From Candidatus Gastranaerophilales bacterium (lineage in GTDB: Bacteria > Cyanobacteriota > Vampirovibrionia > Gastranaerophilales > Gastranaerophilaceae), in the NCBI GenBank assembly GCA_944323695.1, contig CALUTI010000002.1, positions 62,001 through 126,000 of the forward strand: a stretch of 64,000 bases of DNA, given 5' to 3'. The notes under the pieces are model-generated. The model was not told the origin of the DNA, did no database searches, and worked only from the letters and a program-made list of their open reading frames with translations. A program made the position numbers and the translations under genes. Position 1 is the first letter of the stretch, and every line of letters begins with the position of its first letter. Positions 59,523-64,000 of the stretch are shown in pieces.

Positions 59523-61985
59523 TTAATAGCCGGAAACGGATATATTAACATTCCCGGTTGTTTCTATTCCTTCATTTGTATATAGTTTCACCACGCAATA
59601 ATCCGGCTTTGATTCGATAACATCCGGGTATGCGTTTGTATTGTACGGTGTTACAAGCACATGGGGTTCTTGTTTTATAAACGGCACGGGCTGTTTGCTT
59701 TCGGGGTCTGTTGCATAAACTATCTTTAACCCGGTTTCAGCGTCTTCAATCGCCCTGTTTGTGTAAATTTCGTTCCTGTCGGGTACATCAACATTCATTA
59801 CTAAATCATTCAGCCACATCATAGCCCCATTCGGGTTATTGAATGTTACGCGGACTTGATAGTAGCGGAATTTGTAAGACCCGGTAGACGCCAAAAGCCA
59901 ATTTGACCATGTTGTATTATCTTCACTGTACCGCCATTCTAAAGTTATAGATTGGCTTGCGTCACTTGAATATAAATTATGTGAAAAAGATATAATATTA
60001 GTAAGGCTTGCGCCAATGTCAAATACTTGTGAAGTATAAGACCCGGTAGTTACTGTTGTTGTACCCCATTTGCCGTTAGAATCCGCATAATATCTTGCAC
60101 CGGCTTTTTTCCAAAAATCGCTTAGAGTTTGCCATTTTATAGCGGATTTTAGCTTTAATTTGCCTTTATAAAACTTTGTGTCATTAAAAACCCCTTGCGG
60201 ATTTTCAAATATATGGTTTGATACAACTTCGTTTAAATCCGGCACATATTGAACATTTAAAATATCACTCGTTGCCGATTGTGAATAATTGTATTTGTTT
60301 TTAGCTTTAATCCAATATTTATATATGCCCTTTGAGGTTAAATTTAATGTATAGTTTGTACCGCTTATATTTGAAGCCACAACGCTGGAATTTTCCCAAG
60401 TTTCGCCGCGGCGTATTTCGTAAACAATATCAACACCTTGTACGGGTGTCCATGCAAATTCCGCTAATTTTTGGTTTTGTACAACATTAAAAGATTGAAC
60501 ATTATCCGGGTAGCCGTAAGAATCTTTTAAATTTGATACAAGCACGCGCGGTTCTTTGCTTCCTAATTCGTCGCTATATAATCTTTCGTCATAGGTACGC
60601 CAATTTACGGTATAAGTGCCGGCGCCGTCATCTGATACGCTTGTTACCTTTGCTAAATAGCCGGTTAAACCCATTAGTAGACTATCAAACTTGATAACGT
60701 CGCCTACCTCTAAATCAAATGCCCTGTAATCGGTTTTAAAACTCCCATAATAAGGACATAAGCGCTTAGAGTTTACATAATACCAAGCAAGCCGGCTTGC
60801 TTGTTGAAAATTGGTTATACTATAACAATTTATACTATGCTCAATCGGCACGCCGTCGCGATATTCTGGAATCTCTGCAAACGCTTCAACCTTTTGCCAT
60901 TCGTGGTCTGGTGAAATATAAACGAGTTTTAAAATGTCGTAGTGTTCTTCGGAAGGTACGGCCGAAAAAGTTTCAGACCCTTTTACAATATCTTCAGCCG
61001 TAAAAACTTTGCTTACTTCTTCAGCCTTGTCTATTTTAAATTGCAATTTACCATTTTTAGTAAACAGACCGCCCCGGCAACATCTGTAGATTTCATCTAT
61101 CAAGTCGCGGGCGCTTGTTTGGCTGTCAAAAATCATATTAAAAGTAAATCGCGGTGATTTTTTTATACTTCCGTCATTGGCTGTATATTCCAATTCTTCA
61201 TCACAAAATGCGGCCGCTTCTATAAAACTTTCAATGTCAAACAATTCCATTACGGCATTGTTATCTATTGTACCGTCATTTTTTAAGCATAACCCCAAAC
61301 CGTTATATGAGGTTAAAAAATCAAACATTACCCATGCCGGATTTTCGGAATACATAATAGAATAGCTTGTAGGGTTAGGGGAAGAATAAACGCGGATTTT
61401 ACGCCCTTTTACAATGCTTGTAAGGTTATAATTTACATCAATATCATTACTTCTTGGTACAGATACCGCCAAATAAGCAAGGTTGCGCAATGACCCGACA
61501 ATCTCGGCGCGTTCTTCATGTGTTGACCCGTCTATAATTGGGTCTACTGTCTGTGTTGCAGTTCCATAATATTTATTGACGCTTGCACCGCTGATAGTAC
61601 CGGCTTCAATATCATTAAATCTTATGTCCGAAAATTCGGTTATTTCGCCTTCCGCAAAAGCTACAAGACGTTTAACCGTTTTTGTACCGTCGTCGTGCTG
61701 CCAAATTCTATTACCTGCAAGTTTACAAGTTCCATATAATAACGGTATCGGTAAATCTTGGTTTGTTTGGGTTTGTATTACTCCGTTTGCATAAGCAGGG
61801 GAAGACGCCCCGTAATCGCCTACACTCTTTTTAGTAAATGCCATGGATAAAGCCATGCCGCCAAAAATAGTAAGCGCTTGCAAAACTCCGGCCGTGACTG
61901 TTATAAAAGTTGCAGTAGCTACCGACGCTAAAGTCATACCCAGCCCGGTTGCTATTGCTGTTGCTATCGCTGTAAATATTGCCAT
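59523..61985 (-). CDS. phage tail tip protein (TipJ / host-specificity J-like)
   Basis: An 820-residue protein. Residues 1-50 are strongly hydrophobic (ATAIATGLGMTLASVATATF, then LQALTIFGGMALSMAF), as in J-type tail proteins. The next ~400 residues carry the central tail-hub domain (LPIPLLYGTCKLAGNRIWQ; FNMIFDSQTSARDLIDEI). Fibronectin-type segments follow (about 500-600; FAWTPVQGVDIVYEIRRG). It forms the baseplate hub end that contacts the receptor. Order gpL-like, NlpC-like, TipJ-like matches siphophage and gene-transfer-agent tail cassettes. Confidence 0.88.
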   Translation of the reverse strand: MAIFTAIATAIATGLGMTLASVATATFITVTAGVLQALTIFGGMALSMAFTKKSVGDYGASSPAYANGVIQTQTNQDLPIPLLYGTCKLAGNRIWQHDDGTKTVKRLVAFAEGEITEFSDIRFNDIEAGTISGASVNKYYGTATQTVDPIIDGSTHEERAEIVGSLRNLAYLAVSVPRSNDIDVNYNLTSIVKGRKIRVYSSPNPTSYSIMYSENPAWVMFDFLTSYNGLGLCLKNDGTIDNNAVMELFDIESFIEAAAFCDEELEYTANDGSIKKSPRFTFNMIFDSQTSARDLIDEIYRCCRGGLFTKNGKLQFKIDKAEEVSKVFTAEDIVKGSETFSAVPSEEHYDILKLVYISPDHEWQKVEAFAEIPEYRDGVPIEHSINCYSITNFQQASRLAWYYVNSKRLCPYYGSFKTDYRAFDLEVGDVIKFDSLLMGLTGYLAKVTSVSDDGAGTYTVNWRTYDERLYSDELGSKEPRVLVSNLKDSYGYPDNVQSFNVVQNQKLAEFAWTPVQGVDIVYEIRRGETWENSSVVASNISGTNYTLNLTSKGIYKYWIKAKNKYNYSQSATSDILNVQYVPDLNEVVSNHIFENPQGVFNDTKFYKGKLKLKSAIKWQTLSDFWKKAGARYYADSNGKWGTTTVTTGSYTSQVFDIGASLTNIISFSHNLYSSDASQSITLEWRYSEDNTTWSNWLLASTGSYKFRYYQVRVTFNNPNGAMMWLNDLVMNVDVPDRNEIYTNRAIEDAETGLKIVYATDPESKQPVPFIKQEPHVLVTPYNTNAYPDVIESKPDYCVVKLYTNEGIETTGNVNISVSGY

Positions 61986-61988
61986 TTA

Positions 61989-62360
61989 TTATAAAACCCT
62001 GTAGTATTTAATTTCATTTTTAAATAAGCTAAGCCGGCTTATTTGTAGTGTATGCCCCTTGAATACATGTATAATTTTCCCGTATTCGTAATATATAGCT
62101 ACATGCAATTCATTGCGGAATCTTGTAGCTATAATGTCGCCTTTTTTTAATTCGTCGCGGGTTATTTCCCTGCAATGCTGTTGTAATTTTGCAATTCCAT
62201 AAAAATAATTGCGGTTGTCATCTTTTGACCTTAATTTATATCTTGGTTTATCCGGGTATAATTTTTGCACCGGGTAAAAGCAACCCTGATATGTACCGTC
62301 AGGGTTAAACATTTCGTAAGGTCTTCCGACTTCTAACAACAATTCTTTAAAATTTTCCAT
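61989..62360 (-). CDS. NlpC/P60-like phage tail protein
   Basis: A 123-residue domain. LLLEVGRPYEMFNPDGTYQGCFYPV places a Cys near residue 27, and KGDIIATRFRNELHVAIYYEYG places a His near 87 with a following hydrophobic strand, the catalytic pair of the NlpC/P60 fold. In lambda-like tails this is the K-type peptidoglycan hydrolase or tail assembly protein. It lies between the gpL-like and TipJ-like genes, as expected. Confidence 0.78.
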   Translation of the reverse strand: MENFKELLLEVGRPYEMFNPDGTYQGCFYPVQKLYPDKPRYKLRSKDDNRNYFYGIAKLQQHCREITRDELKKGDIIATRFRNELHVAIYYEYGKIIHVFKGHTLQISRLSLFKNEIKYYRVL

Positions 62361-62395
62361 AAATACCCCCTTATGTTTTTACATGCCGGCCGGTA

Positions 62396-63733
62396 TTAAA
62401 CCTTTACTACCAATTCTTCATACATTGTCGGGAATCCTCTAAAATTAGCTTCATTCCCTAATTCTTTACATCTGTCAAAAGTTCTGTCGCATGTTGTTTC
62501 TTCCCCTGTGTAACCGCACCGGCAATCTTTAAACCTGCGCACCTGACAGCTTGCGCGGTATTTCATAACCGGGCATTGCTTTTCATAGCCGCCCAGCGGG
62601 GTTTCTATATCCATGCTTGCATTTTCATAATCAAGCGTTAGATTATTGCATTTTCCGGCATATAGAATTTGCGCGGAATTTGCAATTAATGTGTTTGTAT
62701 TAACGTCTAAAAATACAAGCGTTAATATGGCCGGGGAATTGGTTATAACATCCCCGCGGCTTCCGACAATAGCGGAAATGCTTAAAGCAACGTTTGATAA
62801 CGAAATATTTAACCTTGATACACTTGAGTTATCATCTTTAGTAATTTCGCCATGTGTCAATGGCGCGCCTAAATATTCGTTGCCGTTATATACCAAGTAT
62901 GATAATGTTTCATTATCAAGTATTCTTACACCCCCGCCGGGTATGTCGATTTCTAAAAGTTTACGCGGTATTATTTCATCTTTTTCAACCTCTAACAAAG
63001 GATTAGCGGTTGGAAATACCTCTATTAATTGTACTTGTGTTGTTGCAAATCCAAGCCGGTCTACATCTAATTGTAAATTATCAGAATCAAATCTTACATG
63101 GTATGTTTTACCGTCGCCGCCCCTGCTCGTTTCCCATGTCCAATCAAAAGAACGGAAGCGGCCGCGCTTTGCTATAAAAAATTCTTCTAACTTCTTGCGC
63201 GTTTGGGGGTCTTTATCAAATTTAAGTGTCCAACTCTTTTTAGGTTTATCCCACCATACTTTCATATTATTGGCGGCCGTAAAAACACTGTCCATGATTC
63301 TATAAAAACCTATTGAGTTTTCACATTCTGCGTCATGATAAAAATTAAAAGCCCCTACGCTTTGTACCGGGGAATTATCTATACAAGCAAAAGTAATATC
63401 AAAATCGGTGTAACCTAAATTTTTTATATTTTGCTTTAACTTGTCTTCTTCAAAAAAACATAAATATGTTTTACCGTTTCCGCCGGTTTCGGCTTCCCAT
63501 GTCCAATTAAATTTACCGCCATTAAGCATTACATCTATAAAAAATTCTTCTATCGCTTTACGGTCAGTAAAATTTTTGTCAAACTTTAATGTAAAAGTCC
63601 TTTTTGGATAAGTCCATTTTGGGTATCTCTGTTCTTTCCCTTTGTGTTTTTCGTTTATTTGTGTATCAAATTCAATTGTACTTGTATATGCTTCTTTATA
63701 CTTAAAATCAAAGGTTAATACAGTATCTGTCAT
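62396..63733 (-). CDS. phage minor tail protein, fusion with duplicated domain
   Basis: A 445-residue protein. Two related ~85-residue units (about 35-120 and 150-235) each have KFDK...R..(I/L)EEFFI, then a FxWTWE motif, then GGxGKTY, and look like a duplicated gpM/DUF2460-type minor tail domain. The second half (about 250-445) is like gpL/BR0599-type minor tail proteins, with Cys in CPVMKYRASCQVRRFKDCRC and CDRTFDRCKELGN, likely a [4Fe-4S] site as in lambda gpL. This single chain replaces separate M and L proteins. First gene of the leftward tail cassette visible here. Confidence 0.82.
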   Translation of the reverse strand: MTDTVLTFDFKYKEAYTSTIEFDTQINEKHKGKEQRYPKWTYPKRTFTLKFDKNFTDRKAIEEFFIDVMLNGGKFNWTWEAETGGNGKTYLCFFEEDKLKQNIKNLGYTDFDITFACIDNSPVQSVGAFNFYHDAECENSIGFYRIMDSVFTAANNMKVWWDKPKKSWTLKFDKDPQTRKKLEEFFIAKRGRFRSFDWTWETSRGGDGKTYHVRFDSDNLQLDVDRLGFATTQVQLIEVFPTANPLLEVEKDEIIPRKLLEIDIPGGGVRILDNETLSYLVYNGNEYLGAPLTHGEITKDDNSSVSRLNISLSNVALSISAIVGSRGDVITNSPAILTLVFLDVNTNTLIANSAQILYAGKCNNLTLDYENASMDIETPLGGYEKQCPVMKYRASCQVRRFKDCRCGYTGEETTCDRTFDRCKELGNEANFRGFPTMYEELVVKV

Positions 63734-63762
63734 TGTTTAAAAGCCCCGTAAAATTAATTTAC

Positions 63763-63811
63763 TGAATTTGTAACAAAATCTAAATATATCTTTTGAATTT
63801 GTTGCAAAATC
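63763..63811. promoter_or_regulatory. doubled operator in the divergent phage promoter region
   Basis: TGAATTTGTAACAAAATC (63763) and TGAATTTGTTGCAAAATC (63794) are 18-base direct copies with two differences, 31 bp apart (about three helical turns). Each core is nearly palindromic (TTTGTNACAAA). The second copy overlaps the -35 box at 63802. Confidence 0.65.
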
Positions 63812-63830
63812 ATAAAACATAATTTATAAT
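63802..63830 (+). promoter_or_regulatory. promoter of the rightward phage gene
   Basis: TTGCAA (63802-63807), 17-base spacer, TATAAT (63825-63830), followed by AGGAAAGG and the ATG at 63862. Confidence 0.65.
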
Positions 63831-63861
63831 ATTAATAGTTGAATATAGGAAAGGCTGTAAT

Positions 63862-64000
63862 ATGATTTATAAAGTAGAATTGGCGGCAAGTGATGATTTT
63901 GAAATTATACATGCCGATTCTGATGAAGAAATGTTTTTAGAAGCAGACCAAATAAACGGCGGCTATCTAAATATTTTTGAAGTTAATGAAGATTATGAAC
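63862..64000 (+). CDS. phage gene start, partial
   Basis: The first 46 codons of a gene cut by the window end. It opens MIYKVELAASDDFEIIHAD and is acidic. Start ATG has a good AGGAAAGG ahead. It reads opposite to the tail genes behind the doubled operator, suggesting a regulated or early function. No family can be named. Confidence 0.6.
   Translation, partial: MIYKVELAASDDFEIIHADSDEEMFLEADQINGGYLNIFEVNEDYE

Noticed and set aside
62646-63305. 219-codon plus-strand frame opposite the minor tail gene
   Set aside because: Antisense shadow of a gene with clear tail-protein motifs; no ribosome site and no recognisable domain.
1-64000. CRISPR arrays, rRNA operons, insertion-sequence transposases, integrase
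   Set aside because: I looked for regularly spaced repeats, rRNA segments and DDE or tyrosine-recombinase motifs and saw none. The prophage integrase, if any, is outside the window.

Overview
The window looks like a chromosome segment of a gut-associated, non-photosynthetic cyanobacterial relative (Gastranaerophilales / Vampirovibrionia, formerly Melainabacteria), with a prophage occupying the right end. This placement is inference from style: AT-rich DNA, two prepilin-like proteins with the KAFTLAEVLITLGIIG start, a RecG with a long N-terminal extension, a Tic20-like membrane protein, and short proteins carrying NFTG or NPAFG near the N-terminus. No rRNA gene is present to confirm it. Strand use is mixed, operons are short, and hairpin terminators are frequent. 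|| Layout. 0-3 kb: end of a LuxR-type regulator, an exported coiled-coil protein, a GIY-YIG protein, a glycine-rich small protein and an AMIN-like membrane protein. 3-11 kb: wecB, a glutaredoxin paired with a degenerate hybrid-cluster protein, rpsL-rpsG, leuD, a histidine-phosphatase-like protein, a radical SAM enzyme and an AI-2E-type permease. 11-23 kb: metabolic genes (thrB, an MnmC-like methyltransferase, two flavoproteins, thiC, a sugar-phosphate mutase), one lone ABC permease, small unknown proteins and a prepilin. 23-26 kb: rpsE-rpmD-rplO-secY. 26-42 kb: PilZ protein, a short PLP enzyme, a 660-aa unknown protein, a patatin, tRNA-Leu(TAA), an eda / sugar kinase / csaB cluster, a CHASE2 nucleotide cyclase, recG, and two paralogous unknown proteins. 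42-53.3 kb: rpiB-rsfS, TPR proteins, a phosphodiester glycosidase, a prepilin with a broken frame, an ABC permease pair, a HAD hydrolase and small hydrophobic or exported proteins. || 53.4 kb to the end: a prophage read mostly leftward. Its tail-tip cassette (gpM/gpL-like fusion, NlpC-like protein, TipJ-like protein) is followed by a diversity-generating retroelement (target protein plus reverse transcriptase), then HNH, DUF1353, holin-like and endolysin genes. A divergent early or regulatory gene starts at 63862 behind a doubled operator. The phage end inside the window lies near 53.4-53.9 kb; the other end is outside. || Most notable. (1) A bipartite promoter motif, TGTWACAAA followed 43-45 bp later by ACTTTATATATA, precedes five unrelated-looking small genes, with a sixth variant exactly one helical turn longer; this looks like a dedicated regulon of unknown surface or assembly proteins. 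(2) A prepilin gene is interrupted at a G9 tract; one added G would restore a frame running from a good ATG and Shine-Dalgarno through an in-frame palindromic element to the pilin motif, suggesting phase variation or a sequencing error. (3) The retroelement has reverse transcriptase and target but no visible template repeat. (4) Several genes have a sigma-70 promoter whose expected transcription start falls on the start codon, implying leaderless mRNAs.
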